Assembly (NCBI RefSeq): GCF_048569485.1 | Contig: NC_134353.1 | Location: 705,528,841-705,592,840, forward strand | From: Anomaloglossus baeobatrachus | Taxonomy: Eukaryota; Chordata; Amphibia; Anura; Aromobatidae | Length of the DNA: 64,000 nucleotides | Direction: 5' to 3' | Shown here: one piece after another, positions 20,339 to 31,210 of the stretch | Position numbering within the stretch: the first letter of the stretch is position 1 | How the letters are laid out: the number at the start of each line of letters is the position of its first letter | Position numbers and translations under genes: made by a program | Notes under the pieces: generated by a model | Seen by the model: only the letters and a program-made list of their open reading frames with translations | The model's database searches: none | What the model was told of the DNA's origin: nothing

Positions 20339-20721
20339 ACCCGCCCTATTTGTTCTTAGGGTTTCGTTTTTCGGGTGCACATGTTGTTCATGTTGTTTCT
20401 TAAGTTCTCCGATCATGTTATCGGATTGAATTTGTTTTTGAAACTGTTATTGGCTTTCCTCCTTCTTGCTTTGGTACTAAAACTGAGGAATCTGTACTCC
20501 TACGGGAGGGTGTATAGCCAGAAGGGGAGGGGCCTTACACTTTTAAGTGTAGTTCTTTGTGCGGCCTCCAGAGGGCAGTAGCTATACACCCACTGTCTGG
20601 GTCTCCCAATTGGAGCTAGAAGAAAAGGAATTTACGGTAAGTAAACAAAATTCCCTTCTTTTGTCCCGGTTGTACTGACATTATGGGACTGGATTAATTT
20701 TGCATACACTTCTTGTTTCAG

Positions 20722-20812
20722 CCTGTGTGAACTGTGTGCGATGGTCCAACAGTGGAGCATATTTAGCATCCGGAGGAGATGACAAACTAATCATGGTGTG
20801 GAAGAAATCTGG
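20722..20812 (+). CDS. hira: HIRA coding exon 4
   Basis: Encodes ACVNCVRWSNSGAYLASGGD followed by DKLIMVWKKSG, WD repeat 2. Acceptor CTTGTTTCAG, donor TCTGG|GTGAGC, phase 2 out. Confidence 0.97.
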
Positions 20813-20883
20813 GTGAGCTAAGGACATCTGTCCATACTGGATCTTAACTTTTTTTTAGGCGGAATTGGTTATTAAAGCCAGGG

Positions 20884-20960
20884 CTGTGGAGTCGGAGCCG
20901 GCGTCCATTTTGGTGGAGTCGGAGTTGTAGTCAGTATAAAATGGACCATCTCTTAAAATA
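20884..20960. repeat. Fragment of a GGCTGTGGAGTCGGAG-type repeat
   Basis: GGCTGTGGAGTCGGAGCCGG followed by GTGGAGTCGGAGTTG: short piece of a widespread vertebrate interspersed repeat with GGAGTCGGAG motifs. Only one end is present. Confidence 0.45.
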
Positions 20961-21176
20961 TATAATAAATTGGGTACAGTAGTTCAATGCAGTATGTAAT
21001 CAATATTTTTTCTTAAGAATTTGGGAAAGTTGTGAAATGTCCTATAAATGTCTGTTCTATTCCTGATCAAAAAAATCTAGGCTTTTATTTGAGATGAATT
21101 TGTGCTGCGCTTTAGCTACATGACATAAGTTGTGAGTTTACCATTTTACCACAGTAAAACACAAACATGAGTCACA

Positions 21177-22105
21177 TACAGTTGAAACCAGCAGTTTACA
21201 TACACGATCTATAATGACACATCTGCATGTTTTCCTCAGTATCTGACATGTAATCAGAATAAACCTTTCCTGTTTTTGGTCAATTAAGATTACCAAAGTT
21301 ATTTATATTTGCCAAATGCCAGAATAATGAGAGAGAGAGGGAGAGCGAGAATATGTTAAGGAATTTTTATTACTTTCTGCAAAGTCAAAAGCTTATATAC
21401 ACTAAGGGGTACTTTACTCGCTGCAACATCGCTAGCGATTGCTAGCGATGTCGAGCGCGATAGCACCCGCCCCCGTCGCTCGTGCGACATTTGGTAATCG
21501 CTGCCGTAGCGAACATTATCGCTACGGCAGCGTCACACGCACATACCTGGTCAGCGACATCGCTGTGACCGCCGAACAATCCCTTGCTCAAGGGGGAGGT
21601 GCGTTCGACGTCACTGCGGCGTCACTAAGCGGCCGCCCAATAGCAGAGGAGGGGCGGAGATGAGCGGGACGTAACATCCCGCCCACCTCCTTCCTTCCGC
21701 ATTGCCGGAGGATGCAGGTAAGGAGATGTTCGTCATTCCTGCAGTGTCACACATAGCGATGTGTGATGCCACAGGAACGACGAACAACATCGTACCGGTG
21801 GCAGCAGCGATATTAAGGAAAGGATCGATGTGTCAACGATCACCGTTTTGGAACAATTTTGCGATTGTTGATCATCACTCATTAGTGTTACACGCTGCGA
21901 TGTCGCTACTGACGCCGGATGTGCGTCACTAACGACATGACCCCGACGATATATCGGCAGCGATGTCACAGCGTGTAAAGTACCCCTTAGAGTACTATGC
22001 CTTTAAACAATATGGGACAGCCCATATGATGATGTCACCTCTTTGAAAGATTCTGATAGGTTTATTGACAACATCTGAGTTAATTAGAGACACAGACTGA
22101 TATAG
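21177..22105 (+). mobile_element. Tc1-like element, 5' part only, split by a MITE
   Basis: Starts TACAGTTGAAACCAGCAGTT, the left terminal repeat of a Tc1 family common in fish and frogs, with the inner direct repeat near 21,390 (CAAAAGCTTATATACACTA). It continues after the MITE with TGCCTTTAAACAATATGGGA to about 22,105. No transposase or right end follows. Confidence 0.75.
21403..21990. mobile_element. Long MITE of the AAGGGGTACTTTAC family
   Basis: TAAGGGGTACTTTACTCGCT at the left, AGCGTGTAAAGTACCCCTTA at the right; the ends match the smaller palindromic MITE at 13,002-13,199. The 590-bp interior is GC-rich with its own palindromes (GCTAGCGATTGCTAGC; CGCTACGGCAGCG). Short open frames inside are not conserved proteins. 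Inserted in the Tc1 5' part, hence younger than it. Confidence 0.82.
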
Positions 22106-22426
22106 GCTACGAACACATTGCTGCATTCCTAAAAATCCATCTCCTACAGCAAATACTTTAATTTAGCTGTTTTAATTTTTATTTAATGTTTGTGGATCTG
22201 AATGTTATGTTATAGATGTAGAAATATATCATATTTACACACACACATTATACATACAAATACCTGAACCTTCGAGATAGATACTTTTTATATAGTATTA
22301 AAGTATAGATGGTTTTCATCAGTGACACTGATTATATTTCCTGTGTCAGAATTTGTGAAAAATTCCCATTGCCTCTATAAAGATGATGGATTTCTTGGAT
22401 AAATCCTTGAGATTAGAATGCATGAT

Positions 22427-22437
22427 TCATATATATA

Positions 22438-22531
<94 letters not shown>
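22427..22531. repeat. (AT)n microsatellite in intron 4
   Basis: About 100 bp of nearly pure AT repeat with a few interruptions (TGTG, TCTA). Flanking intron (22,106-22,426; 22,532-22,745) shows nothing else. Confidence 0.95.
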
Positions 22532-22534
<3 letters not shown>

Positions 22535-22745
22535 TTTTGTTTTTATTTTCAAGCACCCATAGTACCAGGTCACTGTATATATGAAAAGGGTGCAGACAAG
22601 ATTTTCTGTACATAACCAGAAATCCATCATTTAAGGTAGAAAACATGACTGAATGAGTAACGTACATGTGAATATATACAACCATGCCTTACATTCTACA
22701 AGACTGTATCTTCTGCCTTATCCTGAAAGCTGTTCTGTATCTCAG

Positions 22746-22840
22746 ATACATCGGACCCAGTACTGTCTTTGGCTCCAGCAGCAAATTGGCAAATGTAGAG
22801 CAATGGCGTTGCCTCTCCATTCTCAGGAATCATTCAGGAG
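22746..22840 (+). CDS. hira: HIRA coding exon 5
   Basis: Encodes YIGPSTVFGSSSKLANVEQW then RCLSILRNHSG. Acceptor TGTATCTCAG, donor GGAG|GTAAGG. Confidence 0.97.
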
Positions 22841-22927
22841 GTAAGGGACTTGGTGAGTTGCTTGTAGTATTTTTGTGTAAACTGCATAGTCTTTGTTTAT
22901 TTTGTGTTGCCTTTTATCACCTTTCAG

Positions 22928-23023
22928 ATGTAATGGATGTCGCATGGTCTCCACATGATGCTTGGCTGGCTTCCTGCAGTGTCGATAACACCGTTGTAAT
23001 ATGGAATGCCTTCAAATTTCCTG
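22928..23023 (+). CDS. hira: HIRA coding exon 6
   Basis: Encodes DVMDVAWSPHDAWLASCSVD then NTVVIWNAFKFP, WD repeat 3. Intron 5 is only 87 bp. Donor CCTG|GTAGGT. Confidence 0.97.
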
Positions 23024-23114
23024 GTAGGTTGGATACATATACTTGATTTCCAAATTTAACAATTTTTACTTTGCAACTTTTTGACAAAAGGGAATATTTA
23101 ACACAATCTTGCAG

Positions 23115-23275
23115 AGATTATAGCCACATTGAGAGGCCATTCGGGACTTGTTAAAGGACTGACGTGGGACCCAGTGGGGAAATATATAGCCTCTCAAGCT
23201 GATGACCATAGCCTAAAAGTCTGGAGGACCATGGATTGGCAGCTAGAAACTAGTATCACCAAGCCGTTTGATGAG
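23115..23275 (+). CDS. hira: HIRA coding exon 7
   Basis: Encodes [20 protein letters not shown] ... [23 protein letters not shown] repeat 4. Intron 6 is 91 bp. Ends in phase 0. Confidence 0.97.
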
Positions 23276-23354
23276 GTACCAGCTATAAAGCGATCTCAGT
23301 ATCACAAAATTGTAGATAAACACTTGCTTAAGACAGTCTTTCACTTTACTCTAG

Positions 23355-23522
23355 TGTGGAGGAACGACCCATGTCTTGCGTCTCAGTTGGTCTCCTGATG
23401 GACATTACCTTGTATCTGCTCATGCAATGAACAACTCTGGTCCTACGGCTCAGATTATTGAACGTGACGGTTGGAAAACGAACATGGACTTTGTGGGTCA
23501 TCGAAAAGCTGTCACGGTGGTG
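23355..23522 (+). CDS. hira: HIRA coding exon 8
   Basis: Encodes [20 protein letters not shown] ... [14 protein letters not shown] repeat 5. Intron 7 is 79 bp. Phase 0 on both sides. Confidence 0.97.
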
Positions 23523-23830
23523 GTAGGAATCCTCTTTTGTGTTCCTTGCAGAAAACGTGATTTATTTATTTATCTTTTGCAATGCAGTACAACTTATAGC
23601 TTTAAACCCATTTATCATTTTTAGAGTTTAAATAAGAACTTGAACTACTGTATAACTTGTGCCAGCTCTTGATTTACCTTTTAGTGTTGTCATGTGGATC
23701 TTGTGCATTTTGAAACCGCCTAATACAACATGTGTATAGTGTCAGCTTTTTGTACATGTATATCAACTCCTAACTTTTGGATACGTCACTGTTAATAACA
23801 TTGAAATATTGTTGCGTTATTTTCAAACAG
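23523..23830 (+). other. HIRA intron 8, no feature seen
   Basis: 308-bp AT-rich intron with donor GTAGGA and acceptor TTTCAAACAG. Confidence 0.85.
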
Positions 23831-23944
23831 AAATTTAATCCAAAAATCTTTAAGAAAAAACAGAAAAATGGAAGCTCAAGCAAAGCTGGCTGTCCGTACT
23901 GCTGCTGTGCAGTGGGGAGCAAGGACCGCTCACTGTCTGTGTGG
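23831..23944 (+). CDS. hira: HIRA coding exon 9
   Basis: Encodes KFNPKIFKKKQKNGSSSKAG then CPYCCCAVGSKDRSLSVW: a basic insert and cysteine run typical of HIRA, then WD repeat 6. Confidence 0.97.
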
Positions 23945-24210
23945 GTGAGGAAAGCTATCCTTTTGTTGCCAGAAATAGTGTAGTCTGAAACCTTTTCAGA
24001 GCAGGCTGCAATTTGGGATCCTAGCTTAGATGTTTTGTCTGTTCCTGTCCTTTTAATTTCTGATTTCCAGTACTTCTTTCTTTTTTTTTTTTTTATTCCA
24101 TTTTTGCTTAACTAAGGTAGTTTAGATTTGAAACACATACTTGTGTTATTAATCTGCTTATTATAATCAGAAGTGCATTCTTTTTGAGTGACTTTATCTC
24201 TTTACTGTAG

Positions 24211-24281
24211 CTCACCTGCCTTAAGAGACCTTTGGTGGTAATCCACGACCTATTCGACAAGTCTATAATGGACATCTCATG
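24211..24281 (+). CDS. hira: HIRA coding exon 10
   Basis: Encodes LTCLKRPLVVIHDLFDKSIM then DIS and two bases of W. Acceptor TTTACTGTAG, donor CATG|GTAATG, phase 2 out. Confidence 0.96.
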
Positions 24282-24361
24282 GTAATGTATATAAAACCTA
24301 TTCTATTGTTTTAATTCGTTAACTAGAACCTTATTGATTTTATTATATATACATGTTTAAT

Positions 24362-26066
24362 AATAACCCCTCACATTTTTGTAAAAATATCATATCTTTT
24401 CAAGGGACAACACTGAAGATAGACACTTTGATACAATGTAAATGGTGTACAGCTTAACAGCATACATTTGGTGTGCCCTCTAAATAACACACTGACATTA
24501 ATGTGTAAACCACTGACAACAAAAGTGAATACACCCTGAAGTGAAAATGGACAAATTATGCCCAATTAGTAATTTTTTTTCTCCCATGTGACTCATTAGT
24601 GTTACAAGGTCTCAAGTGTGAATGGGGAGCAGGTGTGTTAAATTTGTTATGGCTCACACACACTCTCATACTGGTCACTTGAAGTTCAACATGGCACCTC
24701 AAGGGAAATAATCCTCTTGGGATCTGAAAAAAAGAATTATTGCTCTACATAAAGATAGCCTAGGCTATAAGAAGATTGCAAACATCCTGAAACTGAGATG
24801 CAGCATTGTGGCCAAGACTATACAGCGGTTTAAAAAGACAGATTCAGCTCAGAACAGGCATCCCCATGGTTTTCCGAAAGATGTCAGGTTGCCTGCCTTG
24901 TACTTATTCCATGGAATTCTATTGAAGTTTTATTTTCCTATGGACTCATATTAATGATCATAAATAAATTGAGTTTTTAATTACGCTGGTGCAAACGTTT
25001 TCTATTCGCCTCTACATAAAGATAGCCTAGGCTATAAGAAAATTGCCAACACTCTGAAAATGAGCTGCAGCATGGTGGCCAAGACCATACAGTGGTTTAA
25101 CAAAACAGGTTCCACTCAGAAAAGGTCTCGCCATGGTCAACTAAAGAAGTGGAGTGCACGTACTCAGCATCATATCCAGAGGCTGTTTTTGTAAAAATAG
25201 AAGCATGAGTTCTGCCAGCATTGCTGCCGAGGTTAAAGGGATGAGGGAATCAGCCTGTCAGTGCTCAGAACATACGCTGCACACTGCATAAAATTGGTCT
25301 GTATGGCTGTCATCTCAGAAGCCTCTTCTGAAGATAATGTACAAGAAAACCCGCAGTTTGTTGGAGACAAGCAGACTACGGACATGGATTACTGTAACCC
25401 CGTCCTGTGGTCTGATGAGACCAAGATAAACTTATGTGGTTCAGATTGTGCCAACTGTGCGGGGTCAAGTGAGGAGCACGAAGACAAGTGTGTCTTGCCT
25501 ACAGTCAAGCATGGTGGTGGGAGTGTCATGGTTTGGGGCTAAATGAGTGTTGCTGGCTGTGGGGAGCTACAGTTCAGTGAGGGTACATGAACGACCAAAG
25601 ACAACTACTGCCTTGCTAAAAATCACTGAAGGTAAAGGTGCAGGACTGGCCAAGCATGTCTCCAGACCTAAATACTTTTGAGCATCTATGATGCATCCTC
25701 AAACGGGAGGTGAAGGAAGTAAGGTCTCTAACATCCAGCAGCTCCATGATGTGATGGAGTGAAAGAGGATTCCAGTGACCACCTGTGAAGCTCTTGTGAA
25801 TTCCATGCCAAAAGAGTTAAGGCAGTGCTTGTAAATAATAGTGGCTACACAAAATATTGACTATGGGCACAATTTGGCCATTTTCACTTAGGAGTGTACT
25901 TGCTTTTGTTGCCAGCAGTTTAGACATTAATGGCTGTGTTATTTAGAAGGCACACCAAATTTACACTGTTATACAAGCTGTACACTGACTGCTTTACATT
26001 GTATCAAAGTGTCATATCTTCAGTGTTGTCTCATGAAAAGATATAATTACAAAAATGAGGGGTGTA
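24362..26066 (+). mobile_element. Degenerate Tc1-like transposon in HIRA intron 10
   Basis: Long inverted repeats of about 200 bp: CCCCTCACATTTTTGTAA near 24,367 is answered by TTACAAAAATGAGGGG near 26,048-26,062, and inner parts (CAACACTGAAGATAGACACT; ACCACTGACAACAAAAGTGA) are matched at the right (AGTGTCATATCTTCAGTGTTG; TTTTGTTGCCAGCAGT). The interior is a decayed transposase gene. Older than Tc1-A, judged by its many stops. Confidence 0.85.
24692..25832 (+). pseudogene. Tc1 transposase relic with duplicated helix-turn-helix segment
   Basis: The helix-turn-helix region (HKDSLGYKKIANILKL) occurs at 24,750-24,860 and again, as a close copy (HKDSLGYKKIANTLKM), at 25,012-25,135, separated by about 145 bp of unrelated AT-rich DNA. 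Downstream are LWSDETKINLCGSD (first catalytic D), TVKHGGGSVMVWG, and VQDWPSMSPDLNTFEHL, where the DLNPIEH motif has become DLNTFEH. The part holding the second catalytic D (DNDPKH) is deleted and several in-frame stops are present (for example after VMVWG at 25,540). Confidence 0.82.
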
Positions 26067-26518
26067 TAGATTGATAGAGGGGAGGAAGGCAGAGTGAAAT
26101 TTTGAAATAGAAGATGATGTGTTATGAGAAAAGTCAGGAGGTGGCCATTACTGATAGGCACACGTTCATTAACTCAGTGCCACCGTCTGGATTCCCCTGA
26201 CATCAGGTAACACAGTGATTGTCGCTACTGTGCAGAGCAGCCAATAACAACCATCCACCCTAGATCCGTCTTCTTGCTACTGCTCCATCATCCTTTAATA
26301 AAGGTACTGCGGTGTGACTATGTTGGATAATAAGGAAAGTAGCTGAAATGTTGCCCTTCCAGTTAATACAGCCACAGGGGTTCCATTCACATCTGAACAT
26401 GTGGAGAACTGACCAAAGCTTTTATCCTATCACTCCTCTGCTTCTGCCAATCTGTACATTTCATCTATATCATTATAATATCATAAGCGGCAAAATCCTG
26501 CTCTCTGGTTGGTTCTAG
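26067..26518 (+). other. End of HIRA intron 10, nothing recognised
   Basis: 450 bp of mixed composition without repeat ends. Acceptor TTGGTTCTAG. Confidence 0.7.
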
Positions 26519-26624
26519 GACTCTAAATGGACTTGGCATATTGGTGTGTTCCATGGATGGATCGGTGGCATTCTTAGATTTCTCACAGGATGAGCTAGGT
26601 GACCCACTGAGCGAGGAAGAGAAG
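26519..26624 (+). CDS. hira: HIRA coding exon 11
   Basis: Completes W and encodes TLNGLGILVCSMDGSVAFLD then FSQDELGDPLSEEEK, the last WD blade and following helix. Donor GAAG|GTATAG; phase 0 out. A DIRS element starts 61 bp downstream. Confidence 0.97.
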
Positions 26625-27868
26625 GTATAGCAATATTCCATGCTACTTATTGCACAAAGTCTTAAACCTGCCTCATTATTAAGCTTTCTTTGTCGCTCTA
26701 TTGGGAGACCCAGACAATTGGGTGTATAGCTACTGCCTCCGGAGGCCACACAAAGTATTACACTTAAAAGTGTAAGGCCTCTCCCCTTCTGCCTATACAC
26801 CCCCCGTGGGATCACGGGCTCCTCAGTTTTCATGCTTTGTGCGAAGGAGGTCAGACATCCACGCATAGCTCCACTGTTTTAGTCAGCAGCAGCTGCTGAC
26901 TATGTCGGATGGAAGAAAAGAGGGCCCATATAGGGCCCCCAGCATGCTCCCTTCTCACCCCACTCTTGTCGGCGGTGTTTGTTAAGGTTGAGGTATCCAT
27001 TGCGGGTACGGAGGCTGGAGCCCACATGCTGCTTTCCTTCCCCATCCCCCTCAGGGCTCTGGGTGAAGTGGGATCTTACCGGTCTCCAGGCACTGAGACC
27101 GTGCTCCATCCACAGACCCGGAGAACCTGCTGGATATGGAGCTGAGTATCGTCAGGGACAGGGCCCTGCTACATTAAGGTACTCTGTGTCCCCGTACAAA
27201 TCGCGCACACACACACCAGCATTGCTGGGTGTGTTAGTGCGCCGGGGACAACAGCGCGGAGCGCTTGTGCTATTACTCACTGCAGCTTAGCTGAGTGAGT
27301 TTATGTATTAGGAACTGCCGCGCCGGCCGCTGCTGGCTGTTTTTACACTGTGGCGCGGCTGGGACTTGTGGTGCGCCGGGGACTTCCGCGCTGGCCGTGC
27401 ACATAGGACGGCCGCGCTTATTACTCGAGTCCCCGGCTTTGCGGCCTAGTTTCGTTTCGTTCCCGCCCCCAGGCCTGCCAGTCAGGGGAGGGGCGGGACG
27501 CTGTTCAGAACGACAGCGCCGAGGGCTGGAGTCTGCTTAGCATACTCCAGCCCCCTCACTGGACACAGTGGGACGCCAGTTTCCCGCACTTTGTCTGGGG
27601 CACGCCCACGGCCCGCCCCTCTTCACAGGACGCCGGCAGCCATTCCTGTTTGCAGTCTGAGCTGGAGAAGGGAGACAAGCTCTGGGACACCCAGTCACAG
27701 GATTCTGGCGACCACACACCCGCTTTTGAGCGGGCGGTAAGCAGCACCTGAAGTGCTGACCACACTAATGCCGAAGTGTTCATTTGTACTTTATGCTTGT
27801 ATGCTATACATTGCACTGTACGGTCGCTATTCTTGGCTATATACCCTCCTAGATGGCTAGACAACAGC

Positions 27869-29354
27869 ATGTCGTCCGCAAAAAGCAAGGGTGCCAAGGC
27901 ACAGGCTTTCTATGCTGCTTGTACTGCATGTGAGGCTGTTCTACCGGCAGGTTCCACTGACCCCCATTGTGTGCAATGCTCCCCTGTAGCACTTACTCAG
28001 CCGGGGTCTCTGCTAGAGGTGGCCCAAGGAGAACCACCTGGGAACACTGTCCAGGTGACAGGGACGGAGTTTGCAGTTTTTGCTGATAGATTGTCTGTGA
28101 CTGTGTCTAAAATCCTAGAGACTTTGCAGTCCAGACCGGTAACTCAGACCATGGGCACTGTTGATTCAATGCTCCCTGGCCCCCCTCATTTGGAACAAAT
28201 CCGTGCTCCGGGGGGTCCCATGCATCCCAGGGTGAAGGCTCTGACACGGACGACAGTCCCTGACAGCCTAAGCGAGCTCGCTGGGAGCGGCCCTCGACTT
28301 CATCACACTGGTCAGGGTCCCAGCAGGAGGACTCTCTGTATGATGAGGCAGACGTAGCTGATCAGGATTCTGATCCTGAGACCGCTCTCAATCTGGATAC
28401 ACCTGATGGTGACGCCATAGTGAATGATCTTATAGCGTCCATCAATAGAATGTTAGATATTTCTCCCTCAGCTCCTCCAGTGGAGGAGTCAGCTTCACAG
28501 CAGGAGAAATTCCATTTCAGTATCCCAAGCGTAAATTGAGTACTTTTCTTGACCACTCTGACTTCAGAGAAGCAGTTCAGAAACACCACGCTTATCCAGA
28601 TAAGCGTTTCTCCAAACGTCTTAAGGATACACGTTATCCCTTTCCCCCTGACGTGGTCAAGAGCTGGACCCAGTGTCCAAAGGTGGATCCTCCAATCTCC
28701 AGGCTTGCGACTAGATCCATAGTTGCAGTGGACGATGGGGCTTCACTTAAAGATGCCACTGACAGACAGATGGAGCTCTGGTTGAAATCCATCTATGAAG
28801 CTATCGGCGCGTCGTTTGCTCCGGCATTCGCAGCCGTATGGGCACTCCAAGCTATTTCAGCTGGTCTTGCGCAGATTGACACTGTCACACGTACATCTGA
28901 TCCGCAAGTAGCGTCCTTAACCTCTCAAATGTCTGCATTTGCGTCTTACGCTATTAATGCTGTCCTGGACTCTACGAGCCGTACGGCAGTGGCGTCCGCC
29001 AACTCCGTGGTTTTACGCAGAGCCTTGTGGTTAAGGGAATGGAAGGCAGATTCTGCTTCCAAAAAGTGCTTAACCAGTTTGCCATTTTCTGATGACAGAC
29101 TGTTTGGTGAGAGATTGGATGAAATCATTAAACAGTGCAAGTCTAAGGATTCTTCCTTACCCCAGCCCAAACCTAACAAACCCCAACAGAGGAGGGGACA
29201 GTCGAGGTTTCGGTCCTTTCGAGGCTCGGGCAGGTCCCAATTCTCCTCGTCCAAAAGGACTCAAAAGGATCAGAGGAGCTCAGATTCTTGGCGGGCTCAG
29301 TCACGCCCAAAGAAGGCAGCCGGAGGAACCGCTACCAAGGCGGCTTCCTCATGA
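27869..29354 (+). pseudogene. D2 gag-like region (broken)
   Basis: Relative of D1 ORF1: starts MSSAKSKGAKAQAFYAACTA with the same CxxC...HCxxC pattern; the core has DHSDFREAVQKHHAYP and WTQCPKVDPPISRLATRS. Treated as a fossil. Confidence 0.85.
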
Positions 29355-31210
29355 CTTTCGGCTTCCTCTCTCCGCATCCTCGGTCGGTGGCAGGCTCTTC
29401 CGCTTTGGGGACATTTGGCTGCCACAGGTCAAAGACCGTTGGGTGAGAGACATTCTGTCTCACGGGTACAGGATAGAGTTCAGTTCTCGTCCTCCGACTC
29501 GATTCTTCAGAACTTCTCCACCTCCCGACCGAGCCGGTGCTCTTCTGCAGGCGGGTGCTCTCTAAAGGCAGAAGGAGTGGTGATCCCTGTTCCTCTTCAG
29601 GAGCAAGGTCACAGTTTTTACTCCAATTTGTTGTGGTGCCAAAAAAGGACGGGTCTTTCCGTCCTGTTCTGGACCGAAAACTGCTCAACAAGCATGTGAA
29701 AACCAGGCGGTTCCGGATGGAATCCCTCCGCTCCGTCATCGCCTCAATGTCTCAAGAAGATTTCCTAGCATCAATAGACATCAAGGATGCTTATCTCCAC
29801 GTGCCGATTGCTCCAGAGCACCAGCGTTTTCTACGCTTCGTTATAGGAGACGAACACTTTCAGTTCGTAGCCCTGCCTTTCGGTCTGGCGACAGCCCCAC
29901 GGGTCTTCACCAAGGTCATGGCAGCAGTAGTAGCAGTCCTGCACTCTCAGGGTCACTCTGTGATCCCTTACTTGGACGATCTACTTGTCAAGGCACCCTC
30001 TCAAGAGGCATGCCAACACAGCCTGAACGTTGCGCTGGAGACTCTCCAGAGTTTCGGGTGGATCATCAACTTTTCAAAGTCAATTCTGACCCCGACCCAA
30101 TCGCTAACATATCTTGGCATGGAGTTTCATACTCTCTCAGCGATAGTGAAACTTCCGCTGGACAAACAGCGTTCACTTCAGACAGGGGTGCAATCTCTCC
30201 TTCAAGGCCAGTCGCACCCCTTGAGACGCCTCATGCACTTCCTAGGGAAGATGGTAGCAGCAATGGAGGCAGTCCCTTTCGCGCAGTTTCATCTGCGTCC
30301 ACTACAATGGGACATTCTCCGCCAATGGGACGGGAAGTCGACGTCCCTCGACAGGAACGTCTCCCTTTCTCAGGCGGCCAAGGAATCTCTTTGGTGGTGG
30401 CTTCTTCCCACCTCATTGTCAAAAGGAAAGTCCTTCCTTCCCCCATCCTGGGCGGTGGTCACGACAGACGCGAGTCTATCAGGGTGGGGAGCAGTTTTTC
30501 TCCACCACAGGGCTCAAGGTACGTGGACTCAGCAGGAGTCCACCCTTCAGATCAATGTTCTGGAAATCAGAGCAGTGTATTTTGCCCTACAAGCCTTCCA
30601 GCAGTGGCTGGAAGGCAAGCAGATCCGAATTCAGTCGGACAACTCCACAGCGGTGGCATACATCAACCACCAAGGGGGGACACGCAGTCGGCAAGCCTTC
30701 CAGGAAGTCCGGCGGATTCTGACGTGGGTGGAAGACACGGCATCCACCATATCCGCAGTTCACATCCCGGGCGTAGAAAACTGGGAAGCAGACTTCCTCA
30801 GTCGCCAGGGTATGGACGCAGGGGAATGGTCTCTTCACCCGGACGTGTTTCAGGAGATCTATCGCCGATGGGGGATGCCGGACGTCGACCTAATGGCGTC
30901 CCGGCACAACAACAAGGTCCCAGCTTTCATGGCACGGTCTCACGATCACAGAGCTCTGGCGGCGGACGCCTTAGTTCAAGATTGGTCGCAGTTCCGGCTC
31001 CCTTATGTGTTTCCTCCTCTGGCGCTGTTGCCCAGAGTGCTACGCAAGATCAGGTCCGACTGCCGCCGCGCCATCCTCGTCGCTCCAGACTGGCCAAGGA
31101 GGTCGTGGTACCCGGATCTGTGGCATCTCACGGTAGGACAACCGTGGGCACTACCAGACCGGCCAGACTTGCTGTCTCAAGGGCCGTTTTTTCCATCTGA
31201 ATTCTGCGGC
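29350..31210 (+). pseudogene. D2 RT-RNase H-DAM-like region (broken)
   Basis: RT motifs ASIDIKDAYLHVPI and YLDDLLVKAPS; RNase H TTDASLSGWGAVF and QSDNSTAVAYIN; DAM-like DVDLMASRHNNKVP. Most of the region is still readable. Confidence 0.85.

Larger units (their letters stand above)
14416..20661 (+). mobile_element. DIRS element D1 in HIRA intron 3, looks whole
   Basis: Tyrosine-recombinase retroelement of about 6.2 kb, same orientation as HIRA. Left inverted terminal repeat begins TTCTTTTTCGCTCC (14,416) and recurs as reverse complement at about 20,478-20,618. The right end has an extra extension finishing AAAATTCCCTTC. The internal complementary region at 20,238-20,338 equals the complement of the left tip joined to the complement of the right tip, the hallmark of DIRS. 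Parts in order: GC-rich leader with two 192-bp repeats, gag-like ORF, RT-RNase H-DAM-like ORF, YR frame. No breaks are evident in the three frames. The insertion lies 95 bp after exon 3 and 60 bp before exon 4. Appears young. Confidence 0.95.

Noticed and set aside
14416-20661. Classification of the large elements as LTR retroviruses or Ty3-type elements
   Set aside because: Terminal repeats are inverted rather than direct, an ICR is present, there is no aspartic protease or DDE integrase, and a tyrosine recombinase is encoded. This is DIRS.
21439-21932. Short open frames in the GC-rich block of intron 4
   Set aside because: Inside a MITE with matching terminal repeats; codons are a by-product of palindromic sequence.
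22413-22685. Minus-strand open frame with long Ile-Tyr runs
   Set aside because: Translation of the AT microsatellite.
26465-27145. Open frames on both strands at DIRS left ends (also near 14,461, 35,654, 39,452)
   Set aside because: They recur at every copy because the terminal repeat recurs; they do not match any DIRS protein and differ in frame between copies.
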